In this document: positions 25,927 through 34,664 of the stretch, piece by piece
Layout: the number at the start of each line of letters is the position of its first letter
Numbering within the stretch: position 1 is the stretch's first letter
Source of the DNA: Pseudomonadota bacterium
Lineage (GTDB): Bacteria; Pseudomonadota; Alphaproteobacteria; Reyranellales; Reyranellaceae
Assembly (NCBI GenBank): GCA_018240745.1
Contig: JAFEFF010000193.1
Span: 30,654-94,653 of the forward strand
DNA length: 64,000 nt
Reading direction: 5' to 3'
Notes under the pieces: generated by a model
The model's input: the letters and a program-made list of their open reading frames with translations, nothing else
What the model was told of the DNA's origin: nothing
Database searches by the model: none
Position numbers and translations under genes: made by a program

Positions 25927-26931
25927 CTACAGCGCCGGCATCACTTCCTTGGCGAACAGCTCCAGGGAGCGCTTGGACTCCTCGAACGACAGGTCGCCGA
26001 AGGCGAGACGACAGAGGCAGTAGTTGATGCCGGCAATGTCGTTATCGCGTTTCATGCGCTCGCGCACGGTGGAGGGCGAGCCGGCGATGATGTAGCCCTG
26101 TGCCAGCGCGTCCTCGAACTTCTCGGGGATCAACTGGCGCGGCAGGCCGACACCGTGCGCGCGCCAGAGATGGATCAGCGCGTCGTACCACAGGAGGAAG
26201 GCACGCTTCGCCGCGCTCTGCGCTTCCTTGTCGGTATCGCCGACCAGGACGTGGCGGCTCAATCCGACGAACGGCATCTGCGTCTCGTCCCGGCCGAGCG
26301 CCTTCCAGGCGGCGCGGTACCGCGCGGTGAAGGCGCCGACGCCCTCGGCCTTCATGCCGACCACGGTGTTGTATCCCTGCTTGGCGAGGCGGTCGGCGCT
26401 GTCCAGCGAATTGGCGCCGTACCACAGCGGCGGGTAGGGCCGCTGCACCGGCTGCATCTCCATCGGTACGTCCGTGAAGGTGAAGTACTTGCCGTGATGG
26501 TCGAGGCGCTTCTGCGTCAGGCCCTTCAGGATCACCTCGGACGCCTCGGCGAAGCGCTCCGGACCGGTCGCCGGATCGACGCCGTAGTAGCCGACCTCGT
26601 ACGGCGAGATGCCACGGCCGAGCCCGAGCTCGAGGCGGCCGCCGCTCAACTGGTCGAGCATGCAGATCTCGTCGATCAGGCGCAGCGGGTGATAGAGATT
26701 CACCGTGTAGACCAGCGGTCCGAAGCGGAGCGTCGTGGTGCGCTGCGCGACGGCGGCGAGGAACACGCTGGGCGAGGGCGCCATGCCGAGCGGCGTCGCA
26801 TGGTGCTCGGCGATGTGATAGGCGTGGAAGCCCGCGCGCTCATAGAGCTCGATCAGCTTCAGCCGGTCGCCGAACTGCCGGTGCAGGTCGCCGCCCGAGC
26901 GGTCCATGTGGTCGAAGACACCGAATCTCAT
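25927..26931 (-). CDS. LLM-class flavin-dependent oxidoreductase
   Basis: The 334-aa protein belongs to the bacterial luciferase-like monooxygenases: MRFGVFDHMDR start, FHAYHIAEHHATPLGMAPSPSVFLAAVAQRT, LRFGPLVYTVNLYHPLRLIDEICMLDQLSGGRLELGLGRG and a C-terminal IIAGSPSTVRERM. They use FMNH2 or F420-type flavin and O2; the substrate is unknown. The ATG lies 2 nt from a 56-bp palindromic element, so the usual Shine-Dalgarno position is occupied by that repeat. The 138-nt gap to the Hsp70-like gene holds its promoter. Confidence 0.9.
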   Translation of the reverse strand: MRFGVFDHMDRSGGDLHRQFGDRLKLIELYERAGFHAYHIAEHHATPLGMAPSPSVFLAAVAQRTTTLRFGPLVYTVNLYHPLRLIDEICMLDQLSGGRLELGLGRGISPYEVGYYGVDPATGPERFAEASEVILKGLTQKRLDHHGKYFTFTDVPMEMQPVQRPYPPLWYGANSLDSADRLAKQGYNTVVGMKAEGVGAFTARYRAAWKALGRDETQMPFVGLSRHVLVGDTDKEAQSAAKRAFLLWYDALIHLWRAHGVGLPRQLIPEKFEDALAQGYIIAGSPSTVRERMKRDNDIAGINYCLCRLAFGDLSFEESKRSLELFAKEVMPAL

Positions 26932-26933
26932 GA

Positions 26934-26989
26934 GGACCGCGGGCTTCCAGCCCGCTCTTCCGCATGAGCGCGCAGGATGCGCGCGGTCC
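26934..26989. repeat. 56-bp nested palindromic element, copy 2
   Basis: It is the same length as the element at 1303-1358. Twenty-seven bases (26963-26989) are identical to 1332-1358. The left half differs at several sites, but its local hairpin is kept: GCGGGC/GCCCGC replaces GCGCGC/GCGCGC through a paired C-to-G and G-to-C change. It occupies the gap between the CoA-binding gene and the LLM oxidoreductase start. Confidence 0.8.
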
Positions 26990-26995
26990 ACTGAG

Positions 26996-27484
26996 TCATA
27001 ACGCCCTCTTCTTGCTGCTGATCACGCCGCTGGCGATGCCGTGCCATTCGATGGTGCCGCTGAGCCGCGAGTGCTCGATCTTGGGGCAGCGGTTCATCAC
27101 CACCTTGATGCCTGCGTCCTCGGCGCGCTTGGCGGCTTCGTCGTTGCGCACGCCGAGCTGCATCCACACCACCTTTGCGCCGTGCTCGATGGCGTCGTCG
27201 GTGATCGGGCCGGCCGCCTCGGAGTTGCGGAAGATGTCGACCATGTCGGCTTTCTGCGGCAGCTCGGCCAGCGAGCCGTAGACCTTCTGGCCGAGGATCT
27301 CCTGGCCGGCCGCGGCCGGGTTGACCGGGATCACCTTGTAGCCGCGGTCGAGCAGGTACTTCGCTGCGAAATAGCTCGGTCGATTCCAGTTGGCGGAGAG
27401 CCCGACCATGGCGATGGTCTTGGTATTCCGCAGAATTTTGCGAAGATAGGCGTCGTCGTAACGGTCGTGATTCACAGCGGCCAT
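26996..27484 (-). CDS. CoA-binding domain protein (YccU-like)
   Basis: The 162-aa single-domain Rossmann-like protein shows KTIAMVGLSANWNRPSYFAAKYLLDRGYKVIPVNP, ILGQKVYGSLAELP and VVWMQLGVRNDEAAKRAEDAGIKVVMNRCPKIEH, matching the CoA_binding family related to succinyl-CoA synthetase alpha. Function in the family is not established. It starts at ATG 27484, divergent from the OYE gene with only 16 nt between the start codons. Confidence 0.88.
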   Translation of the reverse strand: MAAVNHDRYDDAYLRKILRNTKTIAMVGLSANWNRPSYFAAKYLLDRGYKVIPVNPAAAGQEILGQKVYGSLAELPQKADMVDIFRNSEAAGPITDDAIEHGAKVVWMQLGVRNDEAAKRAEDAGIKVVMNRCPKIEHSRLSGTIEWHGIASGVISSKKRAL

Positions 27485-27500
27485 GGGAGGCAACTATACA

Positions 27501-28661
27501 ATGACGCAGCCGCTGCTGTTCCAGCCGATTTCGATCCGCGACGTCACCTTGAAGAACCGGGTCGTGGTGGCGCCGATGCACCAGTACGCCGCCGACAAGG
27601 GCTTCGCGACTGACTGGCACCTGATGAACGCCGGGCGCTATGCCGCGGGCGGGGCAGGGCTGGTCATCATGGAATCGACCAAGGTCGAGCGGCGCGGCTG
27701 CGGCACGGTCGGCGACCTCGGCATCTGGGATGATGCTTTCGTGGCCGGGCTCAAGCGCTGCGCCGACTTCATCCGCCAGCAGGGCGCGGTGCCGGGCATC
27801 CAGCTCGGGCATTCGGGGCGCAAGGCGCGACGTTTCCGGCCATGGGAGGGCGGGGCGCCGCTGAAGAATGGACCCGGTGTCTGGGACTGGGAGGGGTGGG
27901 AGCTGGTCTCCTCGAGCGGCATCAACTCGCCCGAGACCGACCCGACGCCGCGCGCCCTCACGCGCGCCGAGATCCCGCAAGTGATCGAGCGCTGGGGCCA
28001 GGCGGCGCGGCGGGCGCATGAGGCCGGCTTCGATGTGCTCGATATCCATGGCGCGCACGGCTACCTGATCCATCAGTTCCTCTCGCCGTCCTCCAACGTG
28101 CGCAATGACGAGTATGGCGGCAGCGAGCTCAATCGCATGCGCTTCTGCATCGAGGTGGTCGAAAGCGTACGCGCGCACTGGCCGGCCTCGAAGCCATTGT
28201 TCCTGCGACTGTCGGTCGAGGACGATTCGGGCTGGGGCCCCGACCAGAGCGTGGCGCTCGCCAGGATCGTGAAGCCCAAGGGCATCGACGTCATCGACTG
28301 CAGCTCGGGCGGCATGCGCGGCTCGCCCGTGGTGAGCGCCGGACCGGTGACCTACGGCTATCAGGTGCCTTATGCAGAACGGTTGCGACGCGACGCGGGC
28401 ATCATGAGCATGGCGGTCGGCCTGATCGTGCACGCCGACCAGGCCGAGCAGATCCTCCAGGAGGGCCGCGCCGACCTGATCGCCCTGGCGCGTGAGCTTC
28501 TCTACAACCCGAATTGGCCGATGGACGCGGCGCAGAAGCTCGGCATCGATGCCCAGTTCGGTTCCGTACCGCCGCCGCAGGCCTACTGGCTGGCCAAGCG
28601 TGCACAATCGGTCAAGAGCGTCGTGCCGTCGACTTACATGAAAGGCATCAACGCCCGATAA
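27501..28661 (+). CDS. NADH:flavin oxidoreductase, Old Yellow Enzyme family
   Basis: The 386-aa TIM-barrel flavoprotein of the YqjM/classical OYE type has LKNRVVVAPMHQYAADKG, the active-site pair in GIQLGHSGRKA, DIHGAHGYLIHQFLSPSSNVRNDEYGGS and the FMN-phosphate region (ALARELLYNPNWP). No C-terminal Fe-S cluster is present. Such enzymes reduce activated C=C bonds with NAD(P)H. ATG 27501 follows GGGAGG by about 11 nt. Confidence 0.93.
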   Translation: MTQPLLFQPISIRDVTLKNRVVVAPMHQYAADKGFATDWHLMNAGRYAAGGAGLVIMESTKVERRGCGTVGDLGIWDDAFVAGLKRCADFIRQQGAVPGIQLGHSGRKARRFRPWEGGAPLKNGPGVWDWEGWELVSSSGINSPETDPTPRALTRAEIPQVIERWGQAARRAHEAGFDVLDIHGAHGYLIHQFLSPSSNVRNDEYGGSELNRMRFCIEVVESVRAHWPASKPLFLRLSVEDDSGWGPDQSVALARIVKPKGIDVIDCSSGGMRGSPVVSAGPVTYGYQVPYAERLRRDAGIMSMAVGLIVHADQAEQILQEGRADLIALARELLYNPNWPMDAAQKLGIDAQFGSVPPPQAYWLAKRAQSVKSVVPSTYMKGINAR

Positions 28662-28741
28662 CGGTCACCGGGTCGTGACGCGCATGCGAACACGCCCGCG
28701 CCTATGATCGCCGCCGATTTCAATTCGGTGTGGAGAACATC

Positions 28742-29284
28742 ATGAAGCGATTTCTTGCGACGGCGCTGCTGCTCGGAACGCTCGCCATGCCGGCTCATGC
28801 GAGCATGAAGGTGGGCGACACCGCTCCGACCTTCACCGTGCAGGCGACGGTGGGCGGCGACCAGTTCACCTTCTCGCTGGCCGACGCCCTGAAGAAGGGT
28901 CCGGTGGTGCTCTACTTCTTCCCGAAGGCTTTCACCAAGGGCTGCACGGCCGAGGCGCACGAGTTCGCCGAAGCGGCGGCGCAATTCAAGGCGGCGGGCG
29001 CCACTCTTATCGGCATGTCGGCCGACGACATCGGCACCCTGCACAGGTTCTCGACCCAGGAATGCTCGTCCAGGTTCCCGGTCGCGGCCGATCCCGACCT
29101 CAAGGTGATCAAGGCGTTCGACTCGGTGATGGTGAGCACCTCGTCCAAGGCGTTGAATCTCGCCGACCGCGTGTCCTACGTGATCGCGCCGAACGGCAAG
29201 ATCGCCTACGCGTTCGCTGATCGAAATCCCGACAAGCACGTCGAGAACACGCTGACGGCCGTCAAGGCGCTGACCGGGAAGTAG
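28742..29284 (+). CDS. exported peroxiredoxin (AhpC/TSA-Bcp type)
   Basis: The 180-aa protein has a signal peptide (MKRFLATALLLGTLAMPAHAS), so it acts in the periplasm. Its thioredoxin fold carries the peroxidatic motif FFPKAFTKGCTAEAHEF (peroxidatic Cys in KGC) and a second Cys later in TQECSSRF that could resolve it. It should reduce peroxides. GGAG lies before the ATG; an in-frame GTG 12 nt upstream is less likely. It is unlinked to an obvious reductase. Confidence 0.88.
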   Translation: MKRFLATALLLGTLAMPAHASMKVGDTAPTFTVQATVGGDQFTFSLADALKKGPVVLYFFPKAFTKGCTAEAHEFAEAAAQFKAAGATLIGMSADDIGTLHRFSTQECSSRFPVAADPDLKVIKAFDSVMVSTSSKALNLADRVSYVIAPNGKIAYAFADRNPDKHVENTLTAVKALTGK

Positions 29285-29357
29285 GGCAGTCGCGCCGGCC
29301 CTCGAACTGACTTAGTATCCGCCCCTCGCGGGCGTGACGCAGCACGAGGAGCGGACG

Positions 29358-30116
29358 ATGGACACGATGGTGAGCGGTCGAGCCGGAATGAGCGAGGCCG
29401 AGTGGCAGGCGCGTTGCGACCTCGCCGCGCTTTACCGGATTACCGAGCTGTTCGGCTGGACCGACACGATCGACACCCACATGACGGTGCGCATCCCGGG
29501 CGAGCCCGACTGCTTCCTGATCAACAACTACGGCGACCTGTTCAACGAGATCACCGCCTCGAGCCTCGTGAAGCTCGGGATCGACGGCAAGGTCTACAGC
29601 ACCGATGGCCGCTTCAACGCCGCCGGCTTCACCATCCATAGCGGCGTCTACAAGGCCAGGCCCGACGCCAACTGCGTCATGCACACCCATACCCGCGCCG
29701 GCACCGGCGTCTCGGTGCTGAAGAAGGGATTGCGCCCGATCAGCCAGGACGTGCTCGCGGTGTGGGATGAACTCGTCTACCACGAGTACGGCATGCCGAC
29801 ATCGGACGAGGAATGCGAGGCGCTCGGCGTCACCTGCCAGGGCGGCAACTCGGTCGTGCTGCGCAACCACGGCCTGCTGACGGTGGGCGAATCGATTCAG
29901 GGCGCGCTGCGCCGCATGTACATGCTGGAGCGTGCCTGCGAGGTCGAGGTCATCGCCCGCGGCATGAACGAGGAGCCGGCGCCGATCGAGCCGGACGTCA
30001 TCCGCCAGTACGGCGAGCGCGCGCGCCAGCAGCGGGCGCATCCGGAGTACGGCATGGCCTACTGGAGGGCCGCCCTTCGCCAGATCGAGGGCAAGGGCAC
30101 CGACTGGCGGCAGTAA
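29358..30116 (+). CDS. class II aldolase/adducin family protein
   Basis: The 252-aa protein has the class II aldolase fold: LAALYRITELFGWTDTIDTHMTVRIPG, NYGDLFNEITASSLVKL, the zinc histidines in MHTHTRAGTGVS and the later RNHGLLTVGES. Soluble members act as sugar-phosphate aldolases or epimerases, but this subgroup is often annotated only by family, and the substrate is not clear. GAGGAG lies just before the ATG. No sugar pathway genes adjoin it. Confidence 0.88.
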   Translation: MDTMVSGRAGMSEAEWQARCDLAALYRITELFGWTDTIDTHMTVRIPGEPDCFLINNYGDLFNEITASSLVKLGIDGKVYSTDGRFNAAGFTIHSGVYKARPDANCVMHTHTRAGTGVSVLKKGLRPISQDVLAVWDELVYHEYGMPTSDEECEALGVTCQGGNSVVLRNHGLLTVGESIQGALRRMYMLERACEVEVIARGMNEEPAPIEPDVIRQYGERARQQRAHPEYGMAYWRAALRQIEGKGTDWRQ

Positions 30117-30209
30117 GGCGCCCGGTCGCGGAATCCGGAATGACATGGGCCTGTCGCAACGCGCCAGGCTTTATCGCCGTTACCTGACAGGTCTATCCGG
30201 GACGTAGCG

Positions 30210-31508
30210 ATGACCCGTCGTCTTTCCTTCGCTGTATGGCTGGCGGGCGCATCGGTGGCGGCAGCGACAGCCTTGGCTGTGGCGGTCGCCGTCGCGCAGA
30301 CCCAGCAGGCCTTCACGACTCCGGTCGTCGCCGATGCGACCAGGCTGCCTGATCAGCAGATCGGCCGGCATTTCTCGGTGAGGCCGAGGGACCTGCCGCC
30401 GCCCTATAGCGGACCCGTCGCCGCCAACCGACCGGTGACCATCCCCTATGCCGGTCAGGTGCCGCGGGTGCCACCGGGTTTCACCGTCACCGCCTTCGTC
30501 ACGGGTCTGGCGCATCCGCGACGCCTGCTGGTCCTGCCCAACGGCGATGTGCTCGTTGCCGAGCAGAAGGCCGGCTATCTGACGCTGCTGAGCGACCACG
30601 ACGGCGACGGCAAGGCCGAGAAGGTCGAGCGCTACGCCGAGGGCTTCAATGGTCCTTACGGTCTGGCCTGGCGCGACGGCGACGTTCTGGTCGCCGACCA
30701 GGACGGCATCTGGAAGGCGCCTCGCAAACCGGCACCGCACGTTGACGCCCGGGACATGATCACCCGGAAAGGCGTGTTCGGGGTTGCACGGGGCCATGCC
30801 AACCGCCATCTCACGATCGATCCCAGGAATGGCGCGCTGCTCGTCGGCGTCGGCTCGATCGGCAATATCGACGTCGAGCCCGAGGTGAAGGCGACCATCC
30901 AGCGCTTCGAGCGCGACGGATCGGGACAGAGCACCTACGCCTCGGGCATGCGCAATCCGACCGCGCTCGCCTTTGAGCCCGGCACCGGCGATCTCTACGC
31001 CCTGGTGCAGGAGCGCGACGGGCTGGGCGACAACCTCGTCCCCGACTACATGACGCGGGTCGAGAAGGGCGCCTTCTACGGCTGGCCTTACTCCTACATC
31101 GGCAAGAATCCGCAGCCGGGCTTTGCGCAGATGCGACCCGACAAGGTCCAGTCGGCCGTCGTGCCGGACCTATTGTTCCAGGCGCACTCGTCGCTGCTCG
31201 ATCTGGTCTTCTATACCGGCGATCAGTTTCCGTCGGAATATCGCGGCGGCGCCTTCGTCGCGCTCAAGGGCTCGTGGAACCGCTCCGAGCCGACCGGCTA
31301 CAAGGTCGTATACGTGCCGTTCAAGGCCAGCCGGCCGCAGGGCGACTACATCAACTTCATGACCGGCTTCTGGGCCAGCGGCGGCCGCCGCGCCGAGGTC
31401 TGGGGCCGACCGGCGGCGCTGGCGGTCACCAAGGACGGTGCGCTGCTGGTCGCCGACGACACCGGCGGCACGATCTGGCGCGTCGCCTACACCGGCGCCG
31501 GTCGGTAG
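30210..31508 (+). CDS. PQQ-dependent sugar (sorbosone-type) dehydrogenase
   Basis: The 432-aa exported protein has a signal peptide (LAVAVAVAQ, cleavage near residue 29) and a six-bladed beta-propeller: VPPGFTVTAFVTGLAHPRRLLVLPNGDVLVAEQK, RNPTALAFEPGTGDLYALVQERDGLGD, FYGWPYSYIG and GAFVALKGSWNRS. These are the blocks of the GDSL/sorbosone dehydrogenase family, which use pyrroloquinoline quinone in the periplasm. No pqq biosynthesis genes are in the window. It ends 22 nt inside the convergent MFS gene. Confidence 0.9.
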   Translation: MTRRLSFAVWLAGASVAAATALAVAVAVAQTQQAFTTPVVADATRLPDQQIGRHFSVRPRDLPPPYSGPVAANRPVTIPYAGQVPRVPPGFTVTAFVTGLAHPRRLLVLPNGDVLVAEQKAGYLTLLSDHDGDGKAEKVERYAEGFNGPYGLAWRDGDVLVADQDGIWKAPRKPAPHVDARDMITRKGVFGVARGHANRHLTIDPRNGALLVGVGSIGNIDVEPEVKATIQRFERDGSGQSTYASGMRNPTALAFEPGTGDLYALVQERDGLGDNLVPDYMTRVEKGAFYGWPYSYIGKNPQPGFAQMRPDKVQSAVVPDLLFQAHSSLLDLVFYTGDQFPSEYRGGAFVALKGSWNRSEPTGYKVVYVPFKASRPQGDYINFMTGFWASGGRRAEVWGRPAALAVTKDGALLVADDTGGTIWRVAYTGAGR

Positions 31509-32656
31509 CGCAGTGCGATCCAGAACGAGAGCTGGCCGATCACGCCGGCTGTCGCCAGGATGATCGCGGCGGTGAGCGCAGGGTCGCTGCCGAAGCCGAC
31601 CAGTGCCGTGCACAGCGCGCCGACGCCCATCTGCGAGAAGCCGTAGAGGCCCGAAGCCGAGCCGATCACGCGCGGGTTGACGCTGATCGCCTGGGTGAGC
31701 GCCGCGGGCGAGGCGATGCCGGCTCCCATGCCGAACACGAACATCGGGCCGATCGCCAGCAGCACCGTGAGATGGTGCGTCAGGACCGCGCCGAGGAGGA
31801 CGAGCGCGCCGGCGACGCTCACCAGGTTCGCCCACACCGCCAGCCGGTTGATCGGCAGGTGGGGGATCAGGCGCGTGGCGAGCATGCTGCCGATCCACAC
31901 ACCGGCCATCAGGATCGCGGGATAGATGCCGATCTCGTAGTCGGGCCGGCCGAGCTGGTGGGCGAAGATGAACGGCGAGACGCTGATGAAGGCGTACATC
32001 GAGGTGGTGGCGCAGCCGCCGCCGATCGCGAAGCCGAGAAACGCCCGCGAGGTCAGGAGCTTGCCGTAGTTGCGGGCGAGCCCTCCGGCTTTCGCACCGC
32101 TTTTGGAGCCGTGGCTCTCCGGCAGCAGCCACAGCGCAAACAGAACGTTGACGATGCCGAGCAGCGACAGGACGTAGAAGATCGAGCGCCAGCCGAACGC
32201 CGTTGCCAGCGCGCCGCCCAGCAGTGGCGCCAGGCCGGGGCCGAGCACGACCATCAGGTTCATGGTGGCGAGCCGTCGCGCCGAGTCCTGGGCCCCTGCC
32301 GTGTCGCGCACCATGGCCCGGCCGATCACCATCCCGGCGGAGCCGCCCAGCGCCTGCAGGAGCCGCGCCACGATCAGGTGATGCACGTCGCCGATGAAGC
32401 AGGCGGCGAGGCCGGCCAGGGTGTAGACCGCGAGCCCCGCGACCAGCACGGGCCGGCGGCCATAGCGGTCCGACAGCGGGCCGTAGGCGAGCTGCCCGAC
32501 CGCGAGGCCGAGGATGTAGACGCTCATGGTGAGCTGCATCTCGCCGATGCTGGCGCCCAGCGCGCGCGCCGCCTCCGGGAGCGCCGGCACGAAGATGTGC
32601 ATGGCGAGCGTGCCGCTGAAGGTGATCAGCGTGAGAAGCCAGAGCGGTGCGGTCAC
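31487..32656 (-). CDS. Bcr/CflA-family MFS drug exporter
   Basis: The 389-aa 12-helix carrier has LAMHIFVPALPEAARALGAS, motif A as GQLAYGPLSDRYGRRPVLVAGL, and motif C region MNLMVVLGPGLAPLLGGAL, all typical of Bcr/CflA multidrug exporters. The GTG start overlaps the stop of the MarR gene (GTGA), so regulator and exporter form an operon, an arrangement usual for drug-responsive efflux. Confidence 0.92.
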   Translation of the reverse strand: MTAPLWLLTLITFSGTLAMHIFVPALPEAARALGASIGEMQLTMSVYILGLAVGQLAYGPLSDRYGRRPVLVAGLAVYTLAGLAACFIGDVHHLIVARLLQALGGSAGMVIGRAMVRDTAGAQDSARRLATMNLMVVLGPGLAPLLGGALATAFGWRSIFYVLSLLGIVNVLFALWLLPESHGSKSGAKAGGLARNYGKLLTSRAFLGFAIGGGCATTSMYAFISVSPFIFAHQLGRPDYEIGIYPAILMAGVWIGSMLATRLIPHLPINRLAVWANLVSVAGALVLLGAVLTHHLTVLLAIGPMFVFGMGAGIASPAALTQAISVNPRVIGSASGLYGFSQMGVGALCTALVGFGSDPALTAAIILATAGVIGQLSFWIALRYRPAPV

Positions 32657-33108
32657 GCCGCGGTCTCCGGCTGCGGATCGAGGGCACGGCAGACGTGGTC
32701 CAACACGCGGATCGCGGTCTCGACGTCCTTGTCGCTGAGGCCGGCCAGGGCGTCGGTACGGACCTTGCGGGCGATGGCCTCGACCTTGTCGGCGATCGCC
32801 CGCCCGCGCGGCGTCAGCACGATGATCCTGGCGCGGCGGTCCTCGCCTTCGCGCCGCTCGACCAGGCCGGCCGCCTCGAGATTGTCGAGCAGCCGCACCA
32901 CCGAAGAATTGTCGACGAACAGCGAGGCGGCGAGGTCCTTCTGCCGCGGCGGCTCGGGCGCACGGGCGATGCGGATCAACGGCAGCCAGGTCGCCTCGGT
33001 GAGATCGTAGGGCTGCAGCCGGAGATCGGCGGCGCGCCGCCATTGTCGGTAGGCGCGGGACAGGAGGGCGCCAAAGGCGGCGCGATTGGATGATCTGGAC
33101 GAGGGCAT
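32653..33108 (-). CDS. MarR family transcriptional regulator
   Basis: The 151-aa winged-helix regulator shows AFGALLSRAYRQWRRAADLRL, then LTEATWLPLIRIA, and the recognition region RQKDLAASLFVDNSSVVRLLDNLEAAGLVERREGEDRRARIIVLTPRG. It probably represses itself and the exporter it overlaps. Starts at 33117 and 33147 are also in frame; the last would overlap the putative operator, so 33108 is chosen. No clear Shine-Dalgarno is seen. Confidence 0.88.
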   Translation of the reverse strand: MPSSRSSNRAAFGALLSRAYRQWRRAADLRLQPYDLTEATWLPLIRIARAPEPPRQKDLAASLFVDNSSVVRLLDNLEAAGLVERREGEDRRARIIVLTPRGRAIADKVEAIARKVRTDALAGLSDKDVETAIRVLDHVCRALDPQPETAA

Positions 33109-33132
33109 TGTGTGCATTAGATGATCGATCAA

Positions 33133-33150
33133 TAAATGATACGTCATTTA
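33133..33150. promoter_or_regulatory. candidate MarR operator
   Basis: TAAATGA and TCATTTA form a 7-bp inverted repeat with a 4-nt centre, 25 nt upstream of the marR start in an AT-rich patch. Size and spacing suit a MarR dimer. The 33151-33377 gap beyond it holds no gene I can support. Confidence 0.5.
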
Positions 33151-33377
33151 ATTTGACGAATGACCGGTCTTTCCTTCGCTGGCAGCCCTGCGCTCAGCGA
33201 ATGGCTACCGGGAGACCTCAGTGGGACCGGCAGTACCGCCGGCGCCCTGTTGCGCCCGTATCCTCGGCGGATCTGCAGACATGGAATATCGCTGTCGTGA
33301 CAAGGGTGGGTGACAGAATGACAAAAACGGCCTGAAATGCACGCCGGCTTGCATCAGGCGATTGTTGCCTCCCGAGG

Positions 33378-34172
33378 TCAGCGGCCCTTCCACTCCGGCT
33401 TCGGCTTCTTGTTCACGAAGGCGTCGATGCCGGCCTTGGCGTCCTCGCTCTGCAGCGCGCCGGCCATGAACTTGGTCGCGTAGTTGTAGGCCTGCGGCAG
33501 GTCGAGCTCCATGTGGTGGTAGAACATCGCCTTGCCGGTGGCGATCTGCTGCGGCGGCTGGTCGGCGATGTGGCGGGCGAGCGCCATCGTCTCCTCGTCG
33601 AGCTTCTCGGGCGGCACGACGCGGCTCACCAGACCGTCGCGAAGGGCGGCCTCGGCGTCGATCGCCTGGCCGGTGAACAGCATGTCGAGCGCGCGCTTGG
33701 TGCCGACGTTGCGGCCGACCGTCACCGACGGCGTGCCGCAGAACAGCCCGTTGTTGATGCCCGAGGTGGCGAAGGTCGCTGTGTCGGCGGCGACCGCGAG
33801 ATCGCACGCCGCCACGAGTTGGCAGCCGGCGGCGGTCGCCAGCGCCTGGACCTTGGCGATCACCGGCTGCGGCAGGCGGTTGATCGACAGCATCATTGCC
33901 GAACAGCGCATCAGCAGGTCGTGGTGGAAATTGTACGAGTGGCTCGACGCCACCTCGCGCAGGTCGTGGCCGGTCGAGAAGGCGCGGCCGGTCGCCTCGA
34001 TGATCACCACGCGGATGCTCTGATCGGCCGACAGCCTGTCGAATTCCGCCTGCAGCGCGTCTATAAGCTCGCCCGACAGAGCGTTCATCGCGCGCGGGCG
34101 GTTCAGGGTCAGGATGGCGACGGGCCCGTCGTCGCGGCGCAGCAGGACCGGTTCGTTGGGGGTGGCAGTCAT
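33378..34172 (-). CDS. enoyl-CoA hydratase/isomerase family protein
   Basis: The 264-aa crotonase-fold protein has RDDGPVAILTLNRPRAMNALSGELIDALQ, the oxyanion-hole segment GRAFSTGHDLREV, and QLVAACDLAVAADTATFATSGINNGLFCGTPSVTV, where the usual catalytic Glu of true hydratases is not evident. The C-terminus reads AGIDAFVNKKPKPEWKGR. It is therefore safer to call it crotonase family, possibly isomerase- or ECHDC3-like. It is divergent from a thioesterase gene 33 nt away, suggesting a shared acyl-CoA context. Confidence 0.9.
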   Translation of the reverse strand: MTATPNEPVLLRRDDGPVAILTLNRPRAMNALSGELIDALQAEFDRLSADQSIRVVIIEATGRAFSTGHDLREVASSHSYNFHHDLLMRCSAMMLSINRLPQPVIAKVQALATAAGCQLVAACDLAVAADTATFATSGINNGLFCGTPSVTVGRNVGTKRALDMLFTGQAIDAEAALRDGLVSRVVPPEKLDEETMALARHIADQPPQQIATGKAMFYHHMELDLPQAYNYATKFMAGALQSEDAKAGIDAFVNKKPKPEWKGR

Positions 34173-34205
34173 GGCGTCAGTCTACGCGGGCAAGAGGAGG
34201 GCGTC

Positions 34206-34625
34206 ATGCCGCTGATGACGCCCGAGGATCTGCACCGGTTCCTCGAGACGGAGTTCCCTCAGGCACCGCCCGGCATCATGGTCGCAACCGTCGACGACAC
34301 CACGATCCGCGTGCGGCAGAAGACCGAGGATCGGCATTTGCGTCCCGGCGGCACGATCTCCGGCCCGACCCTGATGGCGATGGTCGATTGCGGCTTTTAC
34401 CTGCTGCTGTTGAGCCGGCTGGGGCCGGTGGCGATGGCGGTCACGACCAACCTCAACATCAACTTCTTGCGCAAGCCCGATCCCGGCCATCTGGTGGGCG
34501 AGGGACGGCTGCTGAAGCTCGGCAAGACCCTGGCGGTCGGCGACTTCACGATCTGGAACGAGGGCGAGACGGAGCCGGTGGCGCATGCCACGGTGACCTA
34601 CGCGATTCCGCCGAAACGCCAGTGA
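34206..34625 (+). CDS. PaaI-like hotdog thioesterase
   Basis: The 139-aa hotdog-fold protein shows RHLRPGGTISGPTLMAMVDCGFYLLLL, in which the catalytic acid lies in the central helix, and NLNINFLRKPDPGHLVGEGRLLKLGKTLAVGDFTIW. It should cleave acyl- or aryl-CoA thioesters in the cytosol. GAGGAG stands 6 nt before the ATG. It is divergent from the crotonase gene. Confidence 0.88.
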   Translation: MPLMTPEDLHRFLETEFPQAPPGIMVATVDDTTIRVRQKTEDRHLRPGGTISGPTLMAMVDCGFYLLLLSRLGPVAMAVTTNLNINFLRKPDPGHLVGEGRLLKLGKTLAVGDFTIWNEGETEPVAHATVTYAIPPKRQ

Positions 34626-34664
34626 CCTGGCACTCTGTCATTATCATCCTGAGCGCTGACAATA

